Translations under genes and position numbers: made by a program
Part shown: positions 22,079-33,625 of the stretch, one piece after another
Layout of the letters: each line of letters starts with the position of its first letter
How positions within the stretch are numbered: the first letter of the stretch is position 1
The notes under the pieces: model-generated
Told to the model about the DNA's origin: nothing
Databases searched by the model: none
The model's input: only the letters and a program-made list of their open reading frames with translations
Source of the DNA: Owenia fusiformis
Lineage: Eukaryota; Annelida; Polychaeta; Sabellida; Oweniidae
Assembly: GCA_903813345.2 (NCBI GenBank)
Contig: CAIIXF020000007.1
Location: forward strand, 35,742,538 to 35,806,537
Length of the DNA stretch: 64,000 nucleotides
Direction: 5' to 3'

Positions 22079-25000
22079 GGTTCACATCAAAGCTTTGGAG
22101 GGGACTGATGTCCATCAAGAGAATAGAATTATTGAAGGAGGGAACAACTAGCATTTGGAACCAGTGATTCCTTGGAAAGTTTTAAGCATGGATATTCCAA
22201 AAACTGAAACAGAGTCGTCAAGATCAGGTTTATATTATCACACCTTGGATTCTATATTTTGATCAGTTGGCTAATTGATGTATGGATTTGTTTCAAACAT
22301 TCATGTTTTATGAAGGCTAAAGGTGTCTCATATAAAAGTAAATATAACTTAAACTATACCCATGACAATGGTTACCATAGTAACCATCACTTTGTCAATA
22401 CTGAGTTGATTGTCAGGAAGTTTTAATAGAATAAGGTCAGATATATGTTTCTTATGTTGTGAAAATTTCATGAAGAAAAGGGCAAGAAAACAAAAGATAT
22501 AGAATTTGAACTTATTATCAGTTTGTTGATATCGAAGTACTGAATACAATATGTCTCATCTTTCTGTATTTGTCATAATTATCTCGTTTTAGCTGCTGTT
22601 AAAAAATGGTGTCAAAGCACAGCCTGCCTCATCTGCACATCACATGCGCTCAGTGCCTGGGTAGGTTTATGACAAAATTATTTTAGAAAAATGACATAGC
22701 GTTGATAATATGAGTTGAAGCAATTTAGAAGTGATTTTTCTCAAAGAATGGCTAAGACTGAAATCCCAATTACAGTAGAACCTGCTAAGTGGAACACCTC
22801 TATTAGTTGAACACCTCCAAACTTGAACAGTGAACACCCCACATTGAAAAATTAACCTGCTAAGTGGAACAGTCAATTTTCCATAAATTTCAATATTGAT
22901 ACTCATCTGGGTATGAAAACAGGTAATAATGTGATAATTTGCAAATTAGGATTTTAACGGATTACCATATAACAAATAGTATAGTTTCTAAATAGCAAAA
23001 AATCGAGTGCTGCCATCTTTTATTCAGCTTTTAATTTGGGCTAGCGTTCCATTCACTTACATGCTAAAATCTTGGAAAAGTGGCTTAATTTCATGATTTA
23101 TCAAAGAGTGTTGGTTGAATCTGTATAAAACTTGAGTGATATACCACATGATGACCCTGTTTATGTACATGTTGTGATTAAACATGCAAATGTTGGTTGA
23201 CATACAAATAATCATAGGTTTTAAAGAATTTTAGCATTTCATCTATGGAGATTTGGCCCAAGTTTTTTAAATTGTCAAAGAAGATTATTCAAATTACATA
23301 ACTGTGTAAATCAAAGCTATTATAGGAGAAAACATTTCACTGAATTCAAATATGCCATTTAAAAGCATGTAATGGAAGTCATTAGAGGTTTAATATGCAA
23401 ATCTCTTAAAATCTCACGAAAAACGAGGTTTAGCGAGATTTCAAAAGCTATATGGAAACTAGACTATTGGATTAACCCCCTGTAGAGATCAACATTTGAT
23501 GCTACCACTAATTAATTTGATAATTAGTAAATTAGGATTTCATAAGATTATCATTCATCAAATTGGATTAACCTCCTGTAGAGATGGACATGTGATTATA
23601 CTACTAATTAATACCCCTTGCTGTTTGTTGACTTGATAAGTAAGATTAAGAATGTCAGTTAAAAACAAATTATAAGCAGTAGGGACTAGTCTTTAAAACT
23701 TAATTGCCAAATCTTTGTAGTGGCTGAGACTTACAGAATGAAAAGGATTAAGAATGTCAGAAAACATTTTTGGCAAAATGAGGAGGATTAAGAATGTCAG
23801 AAAACATTTTTTGGCGGAATGAGGAGGATTAAAAATGTCAGATACCTTTTTGAGTAAAACAAATGGATAATTAATAGTATATAGCTGTCCTTCAATGAAC
23901 GGAAAATCATATTTCCAGTGATACATATAAACCCTATATTTTATCTTGTATGTTCTTTAAATCCCTGCGAACCCAAAACCTCTGTAAGTGGAACGCTTTT
24001 TGGCAGAAGGGAAAATTGTATTTTTGAACATTTTTGGACAATTTCATAATGGGTGATTGTTCCTCTTTGATGTTATAGGGAGACCGCATGTGGAGGTTTG
24101 CAGTTGGCCTGTATCTGGTATTCCTAGAAAAGGACTCACTCTTGCTGCCAGCTGTTTATGGATTCACTACCTGCGCTTGTAGATTGATCTTCGGTGCCTT
24201 AATTGGGGCCTGGGTGGATAGAACCCCCAGACTTAAAGGTAATTCACATTATGTAGACTTAGGAGCCTTGTAAATTAAGTTTGATTCATTATTTAGAAGA
24301 TCATTCAAAATGACAATGAAATGGGCATAATATACAGTATATACTCTAAGTACAGTAAATATCTACAGTAAAACCTGTACATCGGAACACTTCTCAATTC
24401 TGAACAGCTCTCAATGTGATATTTTTACGTCCCTGTTTTGTTTTAAATTTCCCAATTTTATGTCACCACCAGAAGTGACGGCATATTGTTATAGTCTCCG
24501 ACTTTTTTGTGGATGGTGTTCGACAATCAGTGTTTGGCATCTGCAACAAATCTTACAACTTTCAATAACTGGTCGTGACATTTTGTCATGTTGTCGTGTT
24601 AGTGGCTTGTTTAAATCTACAATTGACTTGGAATTTAAAAGCTTTGAAATGTAATACTATCTGCCAATCAGAACACTGTAGTCAGTCTTAGTGGTGCTCT
24701 GATTTAACATGTTTCACTGTACATGTATATGTAAGCTGGACTTTATTGTGTTATTCCAGTTGCGCAGACGTCATTGATCCTCCAGAATTTGGCAGTAACT
24801 GTGTGTGCCATTGTGTTATACATGACAATATCTTACCAATCCACTATAGGGCAGGGTACCCACTTGATGGGCTTCTGTCGTGCTATTGTGATCATTTTAG
24901 CAGTAGCGGCACAACTCGCCAGTCTCGCTTATAAGATTTCTGTGGAACATGATTGGATTGTTGTCGTTGCTAAGGGTGATAAAGAACATTTAGCATGTAT

Positions 25001-28000
25001 GCATCTACATCTTCTTTGGTCTATTTTGTTTAAAATTGTAAATTCAACTTCGTATTCTTACCTTTTTTTAACTTTAAAGATGCAAGTGAAATTCCCAAAT
25101 TTGAATATATCATTCAACAATGTTCAAAAGGACAAAACAATTACCACAATCGCCACAACAAATTACAAATCATGCCACCATTTTCCTCATATCTTTGTCC
25201 TTTTAGGAAATTACTCCCTAATATTTGGCACATTTGTACAGCATTGAATTTCCTACCAGCCTACCAATTATGTTATGACCATCAGCCTGATTGTCTCTGT
25301 TACCACACTTTTGATAATATATACTCCAGTAGCCACTGTTGCGCTAAAGGCAAACCTGCACACATTTTCCAAAATGTCCCTACCTGACTTCTACCTGTGG
25401 GGATACACCAAAGACAGAGTGTACGGGAATGACCTCAGGACAATTGTACACCTCAAAACGGAGATCAACTGTGTCATTCGGGCCATATCTGCTGAGTAAT
25501 GCAGTTGGGTCATTTACAATGTGTGCAGATTTCCCTACATCGTATGATGGCCACACCTGGAGCATATTGTTCAAAGTGCTCTTACATTGTGACTGTCAGC
25601 CAAATGATCATGAAATATTGTAGGCTGGTAGGAAATTGAATGATGTACAAATGTGCCAAATATATGAGGGTTTCTATTTTTTGACCACCCTGTACTACTA
25701 TTTCTATATCATACTGATAAAAAAAACAAATAACAGAACATGTATTAATAGAATGATAATTATAAACAAATATTTCATTTCAGCTCTTAATGCAGCTGTG
25801 CGGGCCATAGATCTAACATCCAACATCCTGGCACCTATAGTTGCTGGACAGGTCATGACCTTTGGCTCAATGCTGATTGGTGCAGTATTTATCGCAGTAT
25901 GGAATATAGTTTCTGTGTTTATTGAGTACTACCTGTTGTGGAAAGTTTACATCAGAGTACCTGAACTTGAACATAAGAAGACTAAAGGTACAGTTCATAC
26001 ATACAGGGTGATCAGTAATGGTACAGTGCAAAAGTGCATGCATACAGGTTGTTCGATTTAGAAAAAGATACAGTACATGCATATTGAAGTAACTGTACTG
26101 TACATGCATACTGGGTGTTAGATTTAAGTATGCTTTAAGTAACACTACAATACATTCATGCAATTTAAGTTCAATTTAAGTAAAGGTACATGTACAGTTC
26201 ATTCCTTCATACAGGGTGTTTGATTTTAGTAATGGTTCAGTACATTCATACAGGGTGTTCAATTTAAGTAATGGTTCAGTACATGCATACAGAGTGTTCA
26301 AGTTAAGTAAAGATACAGTTCATGCATACAGAGTGATCAATTTAAGTAAAGGTACATTGCATGCATACAGGGTGTTCCATTTACGAAAAGATACGGCACA
26401 TGTGTACAGGGTGATCAATTTAAGTAAAGGTATAGTTCATGCAATGCAACGCAATGTACAAGCATCATCAATGTTCAATTATCATTACATGGTTTCAGTT
26501 TTTGAGAATATTTTTAAACAAGATTTGAACTCATTTCAATTTTTTTTATTTGGTGAGAACTGCTAATACACTTTTATTTTATTCAGATACGGAAGATTTG
26601 GATGAATCTCAATTACAATCCGAGGCTGAGACTACACAGGTGACTCAAGTAGAAGCTGACCAATCAGATGTGGAATATCATCCTCATAATCGTGACGGCC
26701 GGGCAGAGGTGGCCATTTTGACCCGTGATCAGCAGAGGGAAAGAGTCTATAAAGATACAGTTGAGAAACTACCAAAGGACAAGAGACGAAAAGGCGTTGG
26801 AAGACTGTTATGTGACAGGTATGCGATAAGCCACTTGCTATATACATGTACAGTAAAACCTGTGTATAAAAAACGTTCAGTGGTGGTAGGTGTTAACTAC
26901 AGAGAGGGTAATTTATACAGAAGTCAATAGGGTATGTCCGGAGGAAGGGTGTCCACTAGAGACAGGTATTCACTAAGAGAGGTGTTCATTACTCAGGTTT
27001 AACTACATTGTAGATTGAAAAATAATTGGCAGATGTAGTTCAGTTTTTGCTTGCATGTTAAATTTTAGAACCAAAAGTGAAGCTGATCTTAGTCCATTTT
27101 AATCAATTTTTAATCAATCAATTCCTTTTAATGAAATCTGAACAATTCTGCACAATTTCATAATAACTCATCTTGTGTTAAGTTCTCATATAAACCCTTC
27201 CTCAACAGAATGAAATATATATGTTACAATATGTTACATATTCTAGGTGTATAATTTTTGTTGGTGGGTGGCATACATACATTCGCCAGAAGATTGTAGC
27301 TGCGGGAATTGGTCTTGCCTTCCTCTATATGACAGTCATGGGCTTTGATAGCATCAGTATTGGTAGGCACTATTATAAATCATAATTACTAACGTTTTTT
27401 ATTACACTTTTCAAGAACAAAAAAAACAATTCATACATGAAAGCCCACTAGTTGCCAGGTGGCATTATAGGTAGCTTCGGTTAAAGATATAATATGTTGC
27501 ATGTAGCTTAAGAAAAGTAAGAATAAGACTTTAAGTGAAATATGGGTCAGTACACATGTTAGTTGACATGAAAATATACTAAATATACAGAAATGTTTGG
27601 GCATACAGGTTTTACTGTACTGTGAACATTTATAAGCGTAGAATATCTACTTTCTTTGTTACAGGGTATATCTACTCACAGGGTATCCCAGAATATGGGG
27701 CAGGAATCTTCATGGGGCTTGGTAGCCTCCTAGGAATTCTGGGAGCATTCAGCTTCACTCGGATACGCAAGAAAATAGGCCTGGAGAGAACCGGTTTAAT
27801 TTCATTCAGTCTTGAAATAGGTCTCCTCATCCCAGCATTGATTTCAATATGGCTACCTGGTTCTCCGTTCGATTTGAGTTACGATCCTAAAACTCATGCA
27901 CCGTCGTTGAATTGCACTTCACACCCTGGGAACGTAACAATATTAGATGTTTCTACAAATATTACACGCTTCAAACGAAGGATTTCAAATATGGATGATA

Positions 28001-29020
28001 TTTATACAACATTTGAAGAATTAACACCCGGTGAATTAAAGTGGTACTCAAACAATGATCCATTAGATATTAATGGTTTTTATCAGCCTAAAAAGGAGTT
28101 TCAAATTGAAAACTTGAGAAAAATTGTCAAGAGACAATTACAAAATGAAACGGGGGCTGAAGTAGCAAAAAACGGGACCTCAAATCCTGGGACAAACAAT
28201 ACTAGCACTGAAGGTCCTGCTAGTACAGATGAAGGACCAGTGTACATTGGTAATAGTTCGAATCAGAACCCTGAATGTCTACTAGAAACTGGAGGTGCCC
28301 CTTCCTATAACTATATATCAGTTGTAGTGTTCATGACCAGCGTAGTATTATCTAGGTTTGGTAAGTACAATATAACAAATTCAAACCAAACTTATCATTG
28401 ATAATTTGCCATTCCATTTGCCTTCGTGTCTTGATCTGAAACATTCTAATAGAATCAGACTTATAATGTAGATAAGGTGTTATATAATATAGGCTCAAAA
28501 TTTACGATTTTTAATCTTGTGGCATTATACTTCATATAGCATAAAAATGATTACAGTAACAAATATTCTTCCATTGGATTGCATTTAAAGCTCAAACAGA
28601 AATACGAAATTTGAAATTACTGAACATAATAACAAAATTGCTTCTCATGTTCCAGGACTGTGGATGGCAGATCTAACTGTGACCCAACTCATTCAAGAAA
28701 ATGTGCATGAATCGGACCGTGGGGCTGTAAATGGTGTGCAAAACTCCCTGAATAGCCTGTTTGATTTAATCAAATTTACTCTAGTCATAATCCTTCCCAG
28801 TCCTCACACCTTCGGGATCCTCATTATTCTCTCCGTTCTTTTTATCTGCCTTGGTGCAGTGAGCTACGCCATCTATTCCAGAAAAGTTCGAGGACATTTG
28901 TTCCATTTTGAAAAGTGTTGTGGGAGTTCAAAGAAAAGTATGAAGGATAAGAATGAGCGGAGGTTGAGGGTTGCGTCTGTCGAGAACGAGCATGAGAAGC
29001 AAGTTCAGGACATTGTTTAA
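22079..29020 (+). CDS. SLC40A1: Ferroportin-like iron exporter (complete, nine coding exons)
   Basis: Exons: 22079-22227 (ATG at 22188), 22593-22660, 24079-24238, 24760-24996, 25784-25987, 26587-26818, 27247-27362, 27665-28360, 28656-29020 (stop). All junctions keep phase; the product is 705 residues, versus 571 in human ferroportin. Family hallmarks: SAWGDRMWRF (37-42), GALIGAWVD, DWIVVVA, RAIDLTSNILAPIVAGQVMT, GLAFLYMTVMGFDS, WLPGSPFDL, DLTVTQLIQEN, GVQNSLNSLFDL. It is a 12-helix plasma-membrane exporter of ferrous iron. The Asp of mammalian site 1 is kept (D38), but His43, Cys326 and His507 of the human protein align with R42, S349 and K624. The extracellular loop after PGSPFDL is about 140 residues with several N-X-S/T sites. 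ATG choice is supported by an upstream acceptor and exact phase. Confidence 0.95.
22370..22385. promoter_or_regulatory. X-box-like RFX motif in ferroportin intron
   Basis: GGTTACCATAGTAACC fits the RFX X-box consensus GTNRCC-N0-3-RGYAAC on both half sites. It lies between the exon with the ATG and the next coding exon. Binding is inferred. Confidence 0.45.
22771..22874 (+). mobile_element. pogo/Tigger-type MITE remnant
   Basis: Begins TACAGTAGAACCTGC and carries repeated AAGTGGAACA / GAACACC words typical of the dispersed TACAGTAAAACCTGT family seen at least eight times in this window. The right terminus is degraded. Confidence 0.6.
23467..23850 (+). repeat. Two short tandem duplications in ferroportin intron
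   Basis: A ~95-bp unit containing ATTGGATTAACC and CCTGTAGAGAT occurs at about 23467 and 23562. Separately, a 40-41-bp unit containing GGATTAAGAATGTCAG occurs three times at 23745, 23785 and 23826. Confidence 0.75.
24364..24721 (+). mobile_element. pogo/Tigger-type MITE
   Basis: TACAGTAAAACCTGT at 24364 pairs with a diverged inverse terminus ACATGTTTCACTGTA ending at 24721. TA duplications at the ends fit Tc1/mariner insertion. It fills most of the intron between exons 3 and 4 of ferroportin. Confidence 0.7.
25190..25697 (+). mobile_element. Mariner/DDE transposon fragment with inverted arms
   Basis: Arms of about 60 bp (around 25200-25264 and 25618-25680; GAATTTCCTACCAGCCTAC and its complement) enclose a transposase piece at 25372-25499 reading LPDFYLWGYTKDRVYGNDLR. 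This is the C-terminal signature of mariner/IS630-type transposases (SPDLTP-FFLWGYLK-VY). The right end carries TTTTTTGACCACCCTGTA. It lies in the ferroportin intron between exons 4 and 5. Confidence 0.7.
25988..26450 (+). repeat. ~39-bp tandem array starting at the ferroportin exon 5 donor
   Basis: The array starts on the splice donor (AAAG|GTACAGTTCATACATACA) and repeats a unit of about 39-40 bp (GTACAGTTCATGCATACAGG ... GTAAAG) with decay. Because 39 is a multiple of three, 26216-26440 stays open and reads as a 13-residue repeat (HAYRVFNLSNGSV). Confidence 0.8.
26849..27013 (+). mobile_element. pogo/Tigger-type MITE
   Basis: TACAGTAAAACCTGT at 26849, an interior with GTGTCCACTAGAG and GGTGTTCATTA words, and a decayed inverse end AGGTTTAACTACATTGTA near 27013. 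Located just after ferroportin exon 6. Confidence 0.65.
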
Positions 29021-29246
29021 TGATATTATTTGCAGTTCAAGAAATATGCGATATGGTTCAAAGTTGTTAAGAGGATCCACCGAAACTGATGAAATATGGA
29101 GAAAATCTTTACAAAAATATGTATCTACAGGGTGTCAAAAAACAACAGCACCCCCCTCTACAGCAAAAACTCCTAAATGTTACATGGCATGTCATATCTC
29201 ATTTGAAAGATAATTTAATTCTGGAGTTACTCATCAAATTTCATTT

Positions 29247-29252
29247 AATAAA
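29247..29252 (+). terminator. Candidate polyadenylation signal of ferroportin
   Basis: AATAAA about 230 bases past the stop codon. It lies at the inner edge of a transposon inverted repeat that begins at 29126, so the 3' UTR would be partly transposon-derived. Confidence 0.4.
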
Positions 29253-29578
29253 ACTTTAAATTAAAAAAGCTATATTGTTTCGAAGTTTGCTACATGTACA
29301 TCAGTACTTTGATTGCTATTTTATTATTGGTTTAAGGTTAAATCTTGGAAATGATTGATGGAGAGGGGGCCTCTTGAAAATAGATACAGTAAGGATGTAT
29401 TTCTGAAGAATATGAGGAAAGTGCTTTAAGGATTATGCAATGCTGAGCCTCTCTTTGAATCTTCACTGAAGTCATATCCATCCAGCTTAGCTGCTTTTCG
29501 AGCGGCAAGTGATGGCCATACCAACTACTTATAATCAGCTGTAAATCTGCAAAATTATATCATACGGAGCTGACATTT

Positions 29579-31838
29579 TTAGGTTTAAAGTTTTTTTATT
29601 ATCATTTAAACAAAACAAATTACAAACACAGCAAGGGCCGAAGCAATGCATTATTGGCCCTGGTAGTCAAGAATTTATATAATGTAAAGTGAAGTTGCAA
29701 TGAGATTTAAGGATCAACTCGGTAATGCAGAACAGTATATAAAAATAAAAACTTACTCATTTAAAATAGTAACAATTAACTGCAGAAAACCTGCAGTCAT
29801 TTCAACAATTTTCTGATTTGTCAGATACGATAATGAGCAATCACCATATAACAAATAATTTACCCTGTCTTGCTGTCTGAGTTGACCAAACACGGTTAAA
29901 TCAAAGGATGACAGTTCCCCAAGTTCTTCCAAAAACAAGTTTCGCTGAACAATGAATAGAGGGCAGCACTGGCGGATTAGGGGGGGGGGCCCGGGCCCCC
30001 CCCCCCCTTGGGTGGGCCCAGAAAAAAAAAATTGGGCCCAAAAAAATTTTGGGCCAAATAAAGCCTTAAGGCCCCAAAAAGTGGGCCTTTTTGGTCATAA
30101 CTGGGCCTTTTAAGGCCTTATTTTTTAATTTCAGGCCAAATTTTGAAGAAAATGGGCCTCAAAATTTCAAAATTTGGGCCCACTTTAGGGTTTTAGGAAG
30201 TTTTTTTCTCTGACCTGAAATTGGGGCCCCCCCTTGTTGGTTCCCAGATCCGCCCCTGGGCAGTGTAATAATAGGTGCATTGTAGACTGTGATCTAAAGC
30301 CACAATTACAACTTGGAATATCAATGTTTCTAAAATTATGTGTGAATAAATGCTGCCTAAAAATAAAGTCACATCGAGTCTTATTCAAAGTTGATTCTGT
30401 CTTCCTATCAAGATGCAATTTTGGAGTAGGTAGCTTTATTTTAGAATTTTGAATATGTTTCCTCAGGTTAAACTTAAAAAAATTTCTAGATTGGATAGCT
30501 TTCAAATCACCAGGCAGTTTCTCCCATGCTGTTATACAAGATATCACTGTACCCTTGCTGATCTTGGCCTTACAGTGAGCTGGTATTCTGAAAGATCTGA
30601 CTCTGCGTAACCGATTTCCATTATTCATTACATTATGATTTCTATTTAAAGAAAAGGCCTGGTTTACATAGGAAGGCATTTTGTTGTTATTTATGACGTC
30701 ATAAGTAAACAATAGTTTCTTTTCATCCCTCCTGGCCCCTAGGGACCTCCAATCTAAGCATGAGGTGACTTTGGTTGCATTTGTACCTTGGGTACATCCA
30801 CTGACAATCAATGCTGCCCTATACTGAATACTATCCAATTTAGAAAGTAAATTTAAGTTTGCACAATCAAAAATGATATTCCCATATTCTAAGTGAGGTA
30901 GTATAAATGCCATATAAATCTGCTCTAGATGTTGTGATCTTAAGTTATGTTTTAGTGCCATAAGTGGGTTCAACATCCTGTTACATTTAACAATTATACT
31001 GTTAATGTGTTCTTCAAAGTTTAAAGCCTTGTCTAAAATAAGTCCAAGATGTTTGTGACTATTGGTGAAAGGGATAGAGTCACCATTTAACACAATAGGA
31101 ATTTGAGCAATTGGAGTTCTAGTTTTGGACTGGAAAAACACTTCCTTACTTTTACTTGTCTTAAATTTTAATTTCCAAGTCTTTGACCAGATCTCTATTG
31201 TATTAACATCGCTTTGGAGTTTTAGATAAGTTTCATGAACTGAGTCCTCCTTTTTGACAGGTAGAAAAATTGAGCTATCATCAGCATAAAGGTACAGAGT
31301 GCTATTTAAAACTGCATCGCCTAGGTCATTGATATAAAGTAAGAAAAACAGGGGACCTAATATTGACCCTTGAGGAACCCCACAATTTATTACTCCTTTG
31401 TCAAACCCCCCTAAATCCCTTCCTCCTGTCCCTAGAATCCCTTCCATTGTCCCATCAATATTGTCATATAGAGTATCTGAATTTATTGAAGTTGTACCAT
31501 TCACCCTAACTTTTAATTTTCTGTTATTAAGGTAGGACCCTATCAGATTAATAATGTTCTCACAGATACCGTATGATTTTAGCTTATGGAGAAGTAAGTA
31601 GTGGGGGACGCCGTCAAACGCACCCTCAATATCAAGAAAGATCCCTCTAGTCGAAATATTATGGTCAAAATTTGAAGTAATCATATTTACAATAGATACA
31701 AGTTGTTTCTGAGTGTCATGCCCAGGTAAAAACTCGGATTGGTTCTGATACAAAAGATTGTTAGATGACACATGTTTGAATATTAAATCATATATGACGC
31801 GTTAAAAATTTTTGGAAATATTACTTAAAAGGCAAACT
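29579..31838 (-). pseudogene. 5'-truncated LINE with reverse transcriptase, split by a MITE
   Basis: The main frame is 31771-30185 (minus): LDIEGAFDGVPHYLLLHKL, GVPQGSILGPLFFLLYINDL, catalytic YADD in LYLYADDSSIF, and a C-terminal Cys/His motif (CNCGFRSQSTMHLLLHC). After the MITE the frame resumes (CCPLFIVQRNLFLEE ...) and ends at 29753. A 12-bp target duplication GAGCTGACATTT flanks the copy (29567-29578 and 31839-31850). There is no endonuclease domain, so it is 5'-truncated, as is usual for LINEs. Apart from the MITE the frame has no stops, so the insertion is young. Confidence 0.9.
29967..30257 (-). mobile_element. hAT-like MITE rich in GGGCCC (copy 2, inverse)
   Basis: Same family as 16018-16349, in opposite orientation. 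It interrupts the LINE frame at the final Cys-rich motif. GGGCAG is duplicated at 29961-29966 and 30258-30263. Confidence 0.85.
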
Positions 31839-32117
31839 GAGCTGACATTTCTCAAGTAACTCCAGAATTAAATTGTCTTTAAAATGGGATATGACACACT
31901 ATGTAACATTAAGTATATTTTGCTGTAGAGGGGGGTGCTATTGTTTTTTGACACCCTGTAGATGTTTTTTTTTCTCATAATGTTGCATGATATTTGTACA
32001 CTGGTGTTTTTTATATATAGGCATGCTTGGGTGTTTTCTTATTGTTTTTTCTATCTTATTGGAGTGATCTGATTTACCAATATTTTTTTAACTGGTAAGA
32101 GATTAGATCTGAAGATA

Positions 32118-32187
32118 TACAGAGTGTTCATAAAATGTCTTTACAATTAAAAAACACAGTCTATGTAAGTAAATGGACACCCTGTAT
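32118..32187. mobile_element. Minimal ~70-bp MITE
   Basis: TACAGAGTGTTCATAAAATG and the inverse AAATGGACACCCTGTA bound about 70 bp. Related to the CAGGGTGTC termini at 29126. Confidence 0.55.
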
Positions 32188-33625
32188 GACCTTATACGTA
32201 ACGTACTATGGAAACTGAAAAAGAAAAGTTATATGATAACTTTAAATATAATATTCAATAAATTGAATTGAATAAGAGTCACAGAATGGGTATTTGGCAA
32301 TACCTAATTCCAATTTTTGAAAGGTGTGTAATTTGTATGAATCAGATACAACTTGTTCAATATATTCGTTTGATAATTTTTGAAAATGTGGAAATTCAAG
32401 GTTTATAGCATTTTATCTATTCAGCTGTATTTAAACTTTATAACTTATATTCATAATATATTTTATGCAATCATCATTTCCACAAAAGTCTGCATCTCAA
32501 CATACCATTTGATGAGTTTTTCAACTTATTTTACCTTCAGATCACATGGCATTGGTAATATGAACATCTCACTTGCTGTTCTTGCTATTTTCATCCCATG
32601 TTCTGCAAACAACATTTCTACAAAAGTCTCATTTTCAACATAACATTTGTAGGGGTGTCACTTTGAGTTGGAAAGTGCTATTTTACTTCTGTATTCTACC
32701 TCTATAATTTTTGCCGTAATTGTCTATTTTTTGTTATGGAGATTTATGTCATTTCTTTTTCTTAATCAATGATGAATTTATGGCATTTAGGCATATTTTG
32801 ACCTTATCACAATGGGCTCTAAAATCAAAACATATTATAGAATAAGTAGTTTTATGTATTTTTTATTATAGTTCATATATGTTTTATGGTTTTTATGTCA
32901 GAAAAGTATGATATTCAGAATGCTTCAAGTATTTAAGTTTAAGATGATTTCAAAATGAAGTTGTTGGAGGTTGAAAAAGACGGCACACCCGCCTTTTATT
33001 TTATTTCATATTTTGGAGGCTGCGTATGTAGCATAACATGTTGTAACATTGTTTAATTGCAACAGTGTGATAATAACTGATACAAGGGTATGTTATAGAG
33101 TCTAATGGAGAACCACTGTGCCTTTTTCTCATCCTACAATTGCAAGGTACCCAGAATACCTTCTTTCTCTTTATGGGAGGTATAGAAGCCTGTTTTGGAG
33201 GATGTTTTTCGTTCAAACATTTTTTGTGTCCCTAAACAGAAATACTCAAACACATAATCTGTTATTACTGTTAAGGAAACAGAATTGAAAAAAACTTAAT
33301 TACTGTGAATTGCTTTAATTTGATGGCTGCTTCAATTTGGCGGACTAAAAAAACGCCACATTATGTCTCCACCAATTTTGGGAAAAAGACGTTAAAAAGT
33401 GAGATAAAGTTGTCTATTGGCAAGCTGTTAAGTGACTAACATGATTGATGATGGTCAGTCCGCCATGATTAAATAGCAGGCAAATTTTTAATTTTCTCAA
33501 TCTCACATAGCGCCAATGAAAGCAATTTACAGTATGTCATGTTAATGACCGATTAATGTCAGAACATGTAGATTTTGCTATGTTAACTAAGTGAACGTAT
33601 CAATATATCAACAATACTCAAAGTA
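32188..33625. other. Intergenic spacer
   Basis: AT-rich; no supported gene. Short open frames at 32380-32643 and 33001-33216 show no domain, conserved motif or splice context. Confidence 0.5.

Larger units (their letters stand above)
29126..31960. mobile_element. TA-flanked inverted-repeat element (CAGGGTGTCAAAAAA termini) with nested insertions
   Basis: About 105-bp terminal inverted repeats (29128-29232 and about 31854-31958) begin CAGGGTGTCAAAAAACAA and are flanked by TA. The original short element was opened by a LINE (29579-31838), which was itself opened by a MITE (29967-30257). The termini resemble mariner-type elements. Related ends occur near 32118, 45411 and 63511. Confidence 0.8.

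Noticed and set aside
22155-22185. Iron-responsive element in the ferroportin 5' UTR (a CAGTGA loop word occurs)
   Set aside because: Only a four-base stem (GGAA/TTCC) flanks a seven-base loop, and there is no bulged C or lower stem. Vertebrate-type IRE rules are not met.
25172-25499. Extra ferroportin exon in the intron between exons 4 and 5
   Set aside because: The frame contains mariner-type transposase sequence and lies between inverted arms; exons 4 and 5 already join in phase and match the family without a gap.
30234-30452. Plus-strand frame opposite the LINE
   Set aside because: Shadow of the reverse transcriptase frame and of the MITE terminus.
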